Assembly: GCA_049282355.1 (NCBI GenBank)
Contig: JBAPTW010000152.1
Span: forward strand, 1 to 64,000
Source: JAGTVB01 sp049282355
GTDB taxonomy: Bacteria > Pseudomonadota > Gammaproteobacteria > HK1
Length of the DNA: 64,000 nt
Direction: 5' to 3'
Shown: positions 33,844 through 41,560 of the stretch, in pieces
How positions within the stretch are numbered: the stretch's first letter is position 1
How the letters are laid out: every line of letters begins with the position of its first letter
Program-made: the position numbers and the translations under genes
Notes under the pieces: model-generated
Told to the model about the DNA's origin: nothing
Databases searched by the model: none
What the model saw: only the letters and a program-made list of their open reading frames with translations

Positions 33844-36294
33844 TCAGGCTTTTGGCTTGCGGCCCTTCGTTGTCGGTGAAGCTGCCACCTCTGCATCATC
33901 AGATTTCGTCTGCGCCACTCCGCTTGTCGGGGGCTTATCAGCGCCTTCTTGCGTCTCGTGGTCTTCCTTCAACTGCGACCGCAATTCAGCCAGCTCAGAG
34001 CGCAGCACTTCGACCTCTGCCTCTGCCGGGGTGTCTGCTAGGTGCTTTTGTTCGGCAGGGATCGCTTCCGGCTCCCGTTGCAGGACGATGCCGGCCAGTG
34101 GTGGCAATGTAATCGACAGCGAATAGGGCCGGTCCATCCACGGCATCTCCTCGGCGATGAGCGAAACTCCACCGTTTCCAACATTGCTGCCGCCATAGAA
34201 CTCCGAGTCGGAATTGAAGATTTCTCGATAGGTGCCGGGACTTGGTATCCCGATACGGTAGCCATAGCGGGGTACCGGCGTGAAGTTCACCACCACGACC
34301 AAGAATTCATTATCGCTTTTGCGCAGATAGCTGAGAATCGACTGTTGACCGTCATGACAATCGATCCAATCAAATCCTTGCCACTCGAATTCATAGCAAT
34401 AGAGCGCCACTGAGCGGTGATAGAGCGCATTCAGATCTTTGACCAGCCGCTGTACTCCACTGTGGAACGGGTATTGGACCACGTACCAGTCGAGGACCCT
34501 GGCGCTGTCCCACTCCGTCCCTTGACCAAACTCTGTGCCCATGAACAGTAGCTTCTTTCCGGGATGGGTGAACATGTACGTGTAGAGCAGGCGTAAGTTG
34601 GCAAAGCGGCGCCACTCATCCCCGGGCATTTTATTGAGCATAGACGCCTTTCCGTGCACCACCTCATCGTGAGAAAAGGGCAGCAGGAAATTCTCCGTAA
34701 AAGCGTACAGCATGCTAAACGTCAGCAGGTCGTGGTGGTACTGACGGTACACGGGATCGTGAGACATGTACCGCAGGGTGTCGTTCATCCAGCCCATATT
34801 CCACTTCAGGCTGAACCCAAGTCCCCCCACATAGGTGGGACGGGTCACTTGCGGCCAAGAGGTGGACTCCTCGGCCATCACCAATACCCCGGGATGCTGC
34901 CCATGAATCACGGCATTGAGCTCGCGAAGAAACTCCATCGCCTCAAGATTTTCCCGGCCGCCGTATTTATTGGGAATCCACTCTTCCCGCGAATAATCGA
35001 GATACAGCATCGACGCTACGGCATCCACTCGCAGCCCATCGAGATGAAATTCCTCCACCCAAAACACGGCACTGGAAAGCAGAAACCCGCACACCTCGTG
35101 GCGTCCGTAGTTATAAATCAAGGTGGACCAGTCCAAGTGCTCGCCCTGGCGCGGATCCGCATGCTCATAAACGGGCTCACCGTCGAACCGGGCGAGACCA
35201 TAGGCATCTTTGGGAAAATGTGCCGGTACCCAATCGAGGAAAATCCCGATGTCATGCTGATGACAGTAATTAACGAAATAGCGGAAATCATCCGGCTTAC
35301 CAAAGCGGCTTGTGGGTGCGAAATAGCCGGTGCTCTGATATCCCCAGGAAGCATCAAAGGGATGCTCCGTGATGGGCAGCAACTCAATATGGCTGAATCC
35401 CAGGTCCTTGACATAGGGTACGATCTGTTCGGCAAGCTCCCGGTAGGTCAAGAATTCGCCTTCCGGGCCTCTTTGCCACGATCCCAAGTGCACCTCATAG
35501 ATTGACATGGGCGCGTGGAGCCAATCGCGGGATGCGCGTTTTTCCAGCCACGCCTCATCGGTCCAGGCAAACGAGGTTTCATCTACCGCGATTGAGGCTG
35601 TGCTCGGACGCATCTCAAACCGCTGACCGTAGGGATCGGTCTTGAGAAACACCATACCTGAATTGCGGTTACGAATTTCGAACTTATAAATAAGCCCCGC
35701 CTCAAGTTCAGGTATAAAGAGTTCCCAAACACCACTGCCTCCGCGCACTCTCAAGGGATGTGCACGACCATCCCAGTGGTTAAAATCACCCACCACGCTG
35801 ACCCGCTCCGCATTGGGAGCCCATACGGCAAACCCGATGCCGGCTATGCCGTCCACCACTCGCGGGTGTGCCCCAAGGAATCGATAGGCATGCCAGTGGC
35901 GTCCCTCGTTGAAAAGGTGCAGATCAAAATCGCTCACCTGCGGCAAGAAAGTGTAAGGATCGTGGACGATGTGCTCATGATGTCCCGCGTCCCGCCAAAT
36001 GAAGCGATAGTGAGCAGGAAGCCCATCGGGATCACCGCGCCACTCGAAAATGTCGGTATTGGGAATGCGTTCCATCGGCAACATCCCCTCGGCGATGGTC
36101 ACATCGATGCAGTTTGGGATGTTGGCCCTGACCACGATGCCATCGCCTTCTTGATGGCGACCGAGCACCTCGAACGGATCGTGGTGCTTCGCTTCTGCGA
36201 TTCGTCGCAAGTCTTCTGTGAGGTTGGGAATGTTCATTCGTTGGATCTCTATTGTGTTTTCGCGCTGCTCCCTCTGCAGATGCCTCGAGAGCAC
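33844..36294 (-). CDS. glgB: 1,4-alpha-glucan branching enzyme with C-terminal extension
   Basis: 816 residues. N1 and CBM48 modules precede the GH13 barrel. The catalytic motifs are intact: HLDGLRVDAVASM (nucleophile Asp), LVMAEESTSWP (acid/base Glu) and FSHDEVVHGKASM (transition-state Asp). The enzyme core ends near residue 735 (LPPLAGIVLQREPEA). About 80 extra residues follow: an acidic heptad stretch (AEVEVLRSELAELRSQLKED), then a Lys/Ala tail ending KGRKPKA. Such a tail is unusual in GlgB and may mediate binding. The likely start is the Met at codon 20 (36237), where normal GlgB begins. It is separate from the tandem glgB at 6359, so the strain has two branching enzymes. Confidence 0.95.
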   Translation of the reverse strand: MLSRHLQREQRENTIEIQRMNIPNLTEDLRRIAEAKHHDPFEVLGRHQEGDGIVVRANIPNCIDVTIAEGMLPMERIPNTDIFEWRGDPDGLPAHYRFIWRDAGHHEHIVHDPYTFLPQVSDFDLHLFNEGRHWHAYRFLGAHPRVVDGIAGIGFAVWAPNAERVSVVGDFNHWDGRAHPLRVRGGSGVWELFIPELEAGLIYKFEIRNRNSGMVFLKTDPYGQRFEMRPSTASIAVDETSFAWTDEAWLEKRASRDWLHAPMSIYEVHLGSWQRGPEGEFLTYRELAEQIVPYVKDLGFSHIELLPITEHPFDASWGYQSTGYFAPTSRFGKPDDFRYFVNYCHQHDIGIFLDWVPAHFPKDAYGLARFDGEPVYEHADPRQGEHLDWSTLIYNYGRHEVCGFLLSSAVFWVEEFHLDGLRVDAVASMLYLDYSREEWIPNKYGGRENLEAMEFLRELNAVIHGQHPGVLVMAEESTSWPQVTRPTYVGGLGFSLKWNMGWMNDTLRYMSHDPVYRQYHHDLLTFSMLYAFTENFLLPFSHDEVVHGKASMLNKMPGDEWRRFANLRLLYTYMFTHPGKKLLFMGTEFGQGTEWDSARVLDWYVVQYPFHSGVQRLVKDLNALYHRSVALYCYEFEWQGFDWIDCHDGQQSILSYLRKSDNEFLVVVVNFTPVPRYGYRIGIPSPGTYREIFNSDSEFYGGSNVGNGGVSLIAEEMPWMDRPYSLSITLPPLAGIVLQREPEAIPAEQKHLADTPAEAEVEVLRSELAELRSQLKEDHETQEGADKPPTSGVAQTKSDDAEVAASPTTKGRKPKA

Positions 36295-36707
36295 AAGACA
36301 GCCCGCAAGCTCCTTATCCGCTCACCCATCAATGGTCATGGCAACAGCCCGCGCGCGGATTTGCCAACACGTCCTCTGGTCGGGAGAACTTGATCTATGG
36401 CGCAAGTTTCGTTGCGCCTGCGACCCAAATAGCGACGTTTTGCCCCGCCCACACAAAAGGTAAAGTCTCGCCTTCGATAGGTGTCAGCCACCTCTTGCAA
36501 CCCGGCTGGCGACTCAACTGTCTTATGCGCGTCCTTTCTTGTTGTGACAAACCCACAAATGGTATTGAATTAACAGTATTTTATTCGGTATGATGATTTG
36601 CTGCAATCATTGCATCCGGCATGTTCCTGAGTTGCACCATTTAGGGAGTGGACTGAACGATAGGTTAAGCTAGCTTGCTCGTTCCTATCGCAAACGTCAC
36701 AAGCTAA
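36295..36707. other. intergenic region upstream of glgB, no gene seen
   Basis: Part of a 0.9 kb non-coding block. Frames on the plus strand at 36218-36593 lack ribosome-binding sites and family features. It contains a promoter-like sequence at 36565-36594 and grades into a more AT-rich stretch. Confidence 0.4.
36565..36594 (+). promoter_or_regulatory. possible sigma-70 promoter
   Basis: TTGAAT (36565-36570), an 18-nt AT-rich spacer, then TATGAT (36589-36594). The nearest gene downstream is the GH13 at 37205, about 600 bp away with a MITE in between. Confidence 0.35.
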
Positions 36708-36921
36708 GAAGCTGTTCTAAAAATATCGCAAGCACCGGAGTCACAAGGCACACGGTGGCGACAAAATCGTCTGGAACGATTTCGAACAGCTGTAAGCTGG
36801 CCCTGAAGAGGTGAGCCCCAAGGAGGGGGCGAATAACAACCGGTGTGTACGTGGGGTTCATGAGCTTGTGAGCCGCCACGCCATACCGCTATGGCAAGCG
36901 CCGTAAATTTTGAAACAGTTC
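36708..36921 (+). mobile_element. MITE, long form (214 bp), TAA duplication
   Basis: It begins GAAGCTGTTCTAAAAATATC and ends AAATTTTGAAACAGTTC, with TAA on both sides (36705-36707, 36922-36924). The interior has AAAATCGTCTGGAACGATTT, a small inverted repeat also present in the copy at 17943-18156. The identical length of the two supports a defined long subtype. From 36925 to 37204 nothing further was seen. Confidence 0.85.
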
Positions 36922-37204
36922 TAAGCAGGCAGGCGTTAGATTCGACGTCGAGGTGTCGAGGTCAGGGACCGCGGGCATGTTGGTTTGGCGCACTGCCATA
37001 GGCTAGGCCCACACCGGCTAATCTAGTTAGGTGCAAAAAGGACTGAAGCGGCGCGGCAGCGGAAAAAACATGAGGTCAGGCAGCAAACCTTCTTGAGCTG
37101 CCGATGACACCAACAACAAATCCTGTACCCTGTACCCCACCGGCAGCATGCGCCCGTGGGCGGCGAATCCCCACGATGAAATCAGAAAACCTGGAGTATG
37201 GTGC

Positions 37205-38476
37205 ATGAAGATATACAACCTCTTCCCGCCGCTTGCCGGCAAGTTTGCCAATTGGACCCCCCACCTCGATCGGGCGGCCAAGATGGGGTTCGACTGGATC
37301 TTCGTGAATCCCATCCACAAGCCTGGCGGATCAGGAAGCCTTTATTCCGTGGCAGATTATTTTGAGCTCAATGATCGCTTCGTGGATCCGAAATCGAGCA
37401 AATCGCCCGAAGCGCAGATAAAAGAAGTCATCCGCAAGGCGGAGCGCCGGGGATTGCAACTGATAGTGGATCTGGTCATTAATCATTGCGCATCGGATTC
37501 ACCTCTCGTTTCCGCGCACCCTGAATGGTTTCTGCATAACGAAGACAACAGCATCGCCCATCCCTTCTGTATCGAAAATGGCAAAAAAACGGTCTGGGGG
37601 GATCTTGCACGTTTCGATCACCGAAATAACAGCGATCCGAACGGCCTTTATCGATATTGCTTCAAAATCGTGGATTATCTGATCCGGTTAGGCTTCGAGG
37701 GATTTCGCTGCGATGCCGCCTACCAGATTCCAGGTAAGCTATGGCGACGCCTCATTGGGGAAACAAAAAACCAACACCCCGACGTGCTTTTTCTTGCCGA
37801 GACCCTCGGGTGCACCGCGGACCAAACCAAGAAAACCGCTGATGCCGGTTTTGACTATGTCTTTAACAGCTCCAAATGGTGGGACTTCTCCAAGCCCTGG
37901 CTGTTGGAGCAGTATGATCTCATCCGCGAGCGAGCGCCCTCCATCAGCTTTCCTGAGAGTCACGATACGGCGCGGCTTATGGAAGAGATGCACGGCAATG
38001 TAGAGGCGCTGAAGCAACGTTACTTATTTGCTGCGGTATTCTCGAGCGGAGTCATGATACCCATCGGCTTCGAGTTCGGCTTCCGTAAGCGCCTACATGT
38101 GGTGAAAACTCGACCAGAGGACTGGGAAGAAACGGACGTCGATTTGACCGACTTTATCGCCCGTGTCAATACCATGAAGTCGCGCTTCCGAATATTTCAA
38201 GAGGAGTGCCCCACACAGGTATTGCGCTACGATAATCCCGCCGTTTTGTTGATGTGGAAAGCTTCAGTAAAAACGTCCGAGGAAGCCCTGATCATTCTCA
38301 ACAAGGATCCATGGAACCGACAGCATTTCCATGCGGAAAGCCTCGGGGGATTCATCCAAGGGGGCGCAGCACTGATGGATGTCTCTCCCGATGATCCCAT
38401 GGACTACGTTCCCGTGCCTTTTTCCTATGAGCTACGCCCAGGCGAAGGCCGGGTAATGGTCACAACGCGAGAATAG
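37205..38476 (+). CDS. short GH13 enzyme related to GlgE/alpha-amylase
   Basis: 423 residues from the ATG at 37205. It is essentially a bare GH13 barrel: VDLVINHCASDSPLVSAHP, the nucleophile region GFEGFRCDAAYQIP, LFLAETLGCTADQTKKTADA (acid/base Glu) and FPESHDTARL (third Asp). The order and spacing around the Glu recall the maltosyltransferase GlgE, but the large N-terminal domains of GlgE are absent. The substrate could be maltose-1-phosphate, maltodextrin or a glycogen end; I cannot decide. It is 79 bp ahead of glgA on the same strand, which fits a role in alpha-glucan building or priming. Confidence 0.75.
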   Translation: MKIYNLFPPLAGKFANWTPHLDRAAKMGFDWIFVNPIHKPGGSGSLYSVADYFELNDRFVDPKSSKSPEAQIKEVIRKAERRGLQLIVDLVINHCASDSPLVSAHPEWFLHNEDNSIAHPFCIENGKKTVWGDLARFDHRNNSDPNGLYRYCFKIVDYLIRLGFEGFRCDAAYQIPGKLWRRLIGETKNQHPDVLFLAETLGCTADQTKKTADAGFDYVFNSSKWWDFSKPWLLEQYDLIRERAPSISFPESHDTARLMEEMHGNVEALKQRYLFAAVFSSGVMIPIGFEFGFRKRLHVVKTRPEDWEETDVDLTDFIARVNTMKSRFRIFQEECPTQVLRYDNPAVLLMWKASVKTSEEALIILNKDPWNRQHFHAESLGGFIQGGAALMDVSPDDPMDYVPVPFSYELRPGEGRVMVTTRE

Positions 38477-38555
38477 GCTCACTGCCAAGCAGGTCGATGA
38501 GCAATAAGCCCGCCACATCGGAGCAACTCAGAACTGGTTTCGTTTAGGAAGTTCT

Positions 38556-40028
38556 ATGTACATTGCGATGATTTCCCCGGAATGTGCTCCCGTAGCCAAG
38601 GTGGGCGGTTTAGCCGATGTTGTGTTCGGACTGAGCCGCGAGCTGGAAATCCGGGGGAACGAGGTTCACATCATACTCCCCAAGTATGACTGTATGCGTT
38701 ATGACCACATCTGGGGCCTGAGCATCACTGTCACAGATCTGTGGGTTCCTTGGTACGGGACTAGTATCCATTGCACAGTGTGGTTTGGTTTCGTACATGG
38801 CCGAAAGTGCTACTTTATCGAGCCGCACTCAGAGGACAACTTCTTCAATCGCGGACATCTCTATGGATTTTCGGATGACACCGCCCGATTCTCTTTCTTC
38901 AGTAAGGCCGCCCTGGAATTTCTGCTGAAAGACAGTCGTCGTCCAGACATCATCCACTGTCACGATTGGCAAACGGGTCTCGTGCCGGTGCTTCTATATG
39001 AAATTTACCAGCATATCGGGATGCACAACCAACGGGTCTGTTACACCATTCATAATTTCAAGCACCAAGGCACTACCGCGGAATATATCCTGCGCGCCAC
39101 GGGATTGATACGCCCGGAGCATTTCTTTCACTATGATCGACTGCGGGATAATTTCAATCCGTTCGCCCTTAACCTGATGAAAGGCGGCATTGTCTATTCG
39201 AACTTCGTCACCACCGTGTCGCAACAATATGCCCATGAAGCACGTTACACGGACCAAGGCTATGGTCTCGGACACACCTTGGAGGTCCACCAGGGTAAAT
39301 TCGGCGGAGTGCTCAATGGCGTGGATTACGACGTTTGGAACCCGGAGATCGATCCCTTTATCCCGGTTCGGTACAGCGCCGCAGATCTCGATGCTAAATA
39401 CGGCGACAAAGAAGCCCTTCGGGATCGATTATGGTTGCAGAAAGGTTTCAAACCGATCATCGCCTACATCGGCCGGCTGGATAGCCAGAAAGGTGTCCAC
39501 CTTATCCGTGACGCTATTTTCCACGCGCTGCATTCCGGCGCCCAATTCGTTCTCCTCGGCTCCAGCCCCGACGAGGCCATCAGTCGAGAATTCTGGCACC
39601 TCAAGCACCATCTAAACGACAGCCCAGATTGCCATCTTGAGCTGGGGTTCAATGAGGAGCTTTCCCATCTCATCTATGCGGGCGCCGACATGATCGTGAT
39701 GCCAAGCCTGTTCGAGCCCTGCGGCCTGACCCAAATGATCGCCTTGAAATACGCAACTGTGCCTATCGTGCGGGCCGTGGGAGGTCTGGTGGATACGGTC
39801 TTTGATCGCGACCACTCGTGGAAGCCTTTGGAAGAACGCAATGGTTATGTTTTTCATGAGGCGAGCCTGCCCGCGCTCGAAGCAGCCATGCATAGGGCGA
39901 TCGGTCTTTGGTACGGTTACCCCGATGAATTCCGTAAGCTCATGATTCAAGGCATGCGCTACGATTATTCTTGGAACCGCCCAGGTCAAGACTACCTGAA
40001 TATCTACAACTACATCCGGCCGAAGTAG
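38556..40028 (+). CDS. glgA: glycogen synthase
   Basis: 490 residues, normal length. It extends alpha-1,4-glucan from ADP-glucose (GT5). The N-terminal sugar-nucleotide loop is KVGGLADVVFGLSRELE, with Lys-x-Gly-Gly-Leu. C-terminal features are IAYIGRLDSQKGVHLI, VMPSLFEPCGLTQMIALKYA (the E-x7-E region) and TVPIVRAVGGLVDTV. AGGAAG precedes the ATG. It lies between the GH13 and the GH57 genes on the same strand. Its donor would come from GlgC at 56950. Confidence 0.96.
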   Translation: MYIAMISPECAPVAKVGGLADVVFGLSRELEIRGNEVHIILPKYDCMRYDHIWGLSITVTDLWVPWYGTSIHCTVWFGFVHGRKCYFIEPHSEDNFFNRGHLYGFSDDTARFSFFSKAALEFLLKDSRRPDIIHCHDWQTGLVPVLLYEIYQHIGMHNQRVCYTIHNFKHQGTTAEYILRATGLIRPEHFFHYDRLRDNFNPFALNLMKGGIVYSNFVTTVSQQYAHEARYTDQGYGLGHTLEVHQGKFGGVLNGVDYDVWNPEIDPFIPVRYSAADLDAKYGDKEALRDRLWLQKGFKPIIAYIGRLDSQKGVHLIRDAIFHALHSGAQFVLLGSSPDEAISREFWHLKHHLNDSPDCHLELGFNEELSHLIYAGADMIVMPSLFEPCGLTQMIALKYATVPIVRAVGGLVDTVFDRDHSWKPLEERNGYVFHEASLPALEAAMHRAIGLWYGYPDEFRKLMIQGMRYDYSWNRPGQDYLNIYNYIRPK

Positions 40029-40050
40029 GTTACTTTCATCCGCGGATCGA

Positions 40051-40124
40051 GAAGCTGTTTTAGAAATGTCGAGAGTGCCGGGCAATGCCGCTATGACAAG
40101 CGCACTCGTTTTCAAGACAGCTTA
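40051..40124 (+). repeat. internally deleted MITE
   Basis: The left end GAAGCTGTTTTAGAAATGTC then GAGAGTGCCGG is joined directly to the right part, GCAATGCCGCTATGACAAGC ... TTTTCAAGACAGCTTA. About half of the usual 143 bp is missing from the middle. The flanks (CGA and TAG) no longer match. Confidence 0.7.
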
Positions 40125-40212
40125 TAGGAAGCGGTATGAGCTTGGAGATCTGGCGACCAACTGATGATATGCTCTGCCGCTGCCGAATAGAAAGCTGCGT
40201 AGGACACCCGCC

Positions 40213-41394
40213 ATGGCCGAAATCTTCCATGCCTTAGCCCTGAACCTGCATCAACCCGAAAACAATCTAGCCACACTTTGGGCACAAAACCAAGCGGAAG
40301 CCCTGGAAATCTTACGCGCCCTCGATCGGCTCTCGAAGGTGCTCGCATCCCATGACGATCGCGCACAAGTTCATCTCGCCATCTCCGGCACGCTGTTAAA
40401 CTCGTTGGCCAGTGCCGACTTCCAGGAGCTTGTCTCTGAGTATCTCGACTGTCACGGGTTCCTGCGGGCAATCCAAAACCGGCGGATTTTCGAGATCCTC
40501 GGTACCGCCTATTATCACCCCGTGCTTCCCATCATTCCGCCCATTGATTGGGATGAGCACCTTACCCGCTGGGTTAATCTCGCACGCTACCTATTTGGCC
40601 GCACGCGCTTTGAAGGATTTTGGCCACCGGAGATGGGTTTCTGCATGGAGCTCATTCCACATTTGAAGCGCCTAGGCTATCGCTACGCGCTAGTGGACAG
40701 CGAGCACGTCGAGCCACTGACGCCGATGAACCGAGCAGAGCTACGCTACCTTCCCCACATCGCCGAGTTTGGCGGCGATGAGATGGTGGTCATTGTGCGT
40801 GACCGAGAGCTTTCCAACGCCATCTTAGCAGACATGAGCTGTGATCAGTTCCAAGAGACGGTCCGCAAACAGACGAGCGAATGCTCAGCACCGGCAATGG
40901 TAACGCTGTGCGCCAACGGCGATAACGGTGAGCGGTTTCGAAGCGCCGATCCGCAGGTAAATTTCTGGAGCAGCTTTTACCTGCCACTGTTGGAAAGTAG
41001 CGACACCCGCTCTCCCCTGCGGGCAGTTTTTGTTCACGACTACCTGAATCGCTATGGTACTTACGGCCGCGTAAAGGTCGGACCCGGCGCCTGGAATACG
41101 CCCTGGCACGACGGCAAAGATTTCGTGCAGTGGACGGGATCGGCGGCACAGCGAGAGGCATTAACTCGCTTGGATCAGGTCAGCCAGGCATTCCACACCG
41201 CAAGGGCAAACGTGATCGGCATAAGGGCAGAGAGCGACGAGATTCGCCACCAGCTTGAGGAGGCCCTCCGGCGAATTTTGAGAGCAGAGACAAGCTGTCA
41301 TTTTTTCTGGGGCGAAGCTTGGGTCCCGCGCTGCCACCGCGATCTGGATGAGGCCTGTGCCTGCTTGGAACGCGCTTGGAACGCGCTCCGCTGA
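40213..41394 (+). CDS. GH57 family glycoside hydrolase or transferase
   Basis: 393 residues. Family marks are LNLHQPENN (HQP at 13-15) and FEGFWPPEMGFCMELIPHLK, with the motif-3 Glu at residue 140. The seven-fold barrel with C-terminal helices is typical. GH57 covers alpha-amylase, amylopullulanase, 4-alpha-glucanotransferase and branching enzymes; the protein is shorter than most of these, so the reaction is uncertain. No signal peptide, so it acts on internal glucan. It follows glgA by 184 bp, with a deleted repeat copy between them. Confidence 0.85.
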   Translation: MAEIFHALALNLHQPENNLATLWAQNQAEALEILRALDRLSKVLASHDDRAQVHLAISGTLLNSLASADFQELVSEYLDCHGFLRAIQNRRIFEILGTAYYHPVLPIIPPIDWDEHLTRWVNLARYLFGRTRFEGFWPPEMGFCMELIPHLKRLGYRYALVDSEHVEPLTPMNRAELRYLPHIAEFGGDEMVVIVRDRELSNAILADMSCDQFQETVRKQTSECSAPAMVTLCANGDNGERFRSADPQVNFWSSFYLPLLESSDTRSPLRAVFVHDYLNRYGTYGRVKVGPGAWNTPWHDGKDFVQWTGSAAQREALTRLDQVSQAFHTARANVIGIRAESDEIRHQLEEALRRILRAETSCHFFWGEAWVPRCHRDLDEACACLERAWNALR

Positions 41395-41417
41395 TATTTG
41401 CAAGTAAGTGACACTTA

Positions 41418-41560
41418 GAAGCTGTTTTAAAAATGTCGCGAGCGTCGACAGAGCAAGGCGCACGGCGGCGAGAAACCGGAGTGTACAAGGGAGTACATGA
41501 GGATTTTGAGCCGCCGCGCAACGCCGCTATGGCAAGCGCAGTAATTTTTAAAACAGCTTC
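41418..41560 (+). mobile_element. MITE, 143-bp intact copy, TTA duplication
   Basis: The best copy in the window. The ends GAAGCTGTTTTAAAAAT and ATTTTTAAAACAGCTTC are perfect inverted repeats, flanked by TTA on both sides (41415-41417, 41561-41563). The interior contains ACCGGAGTGTACAAGGGAGT and ends GCTATGGCAAGCGCAGT. It nearly matches 60489-60631. The right TTA is the reverse of the TAA stop of the debranching gene. Confidence 0.9.

Noticed and set aside
34654..35505. 283-codon plus-strand frame
   Set aside because: It is antisense to the catalytic barrel of glgB at 33844 and mirrors the shadow in the other glgB, as expected from related antisense sequence.
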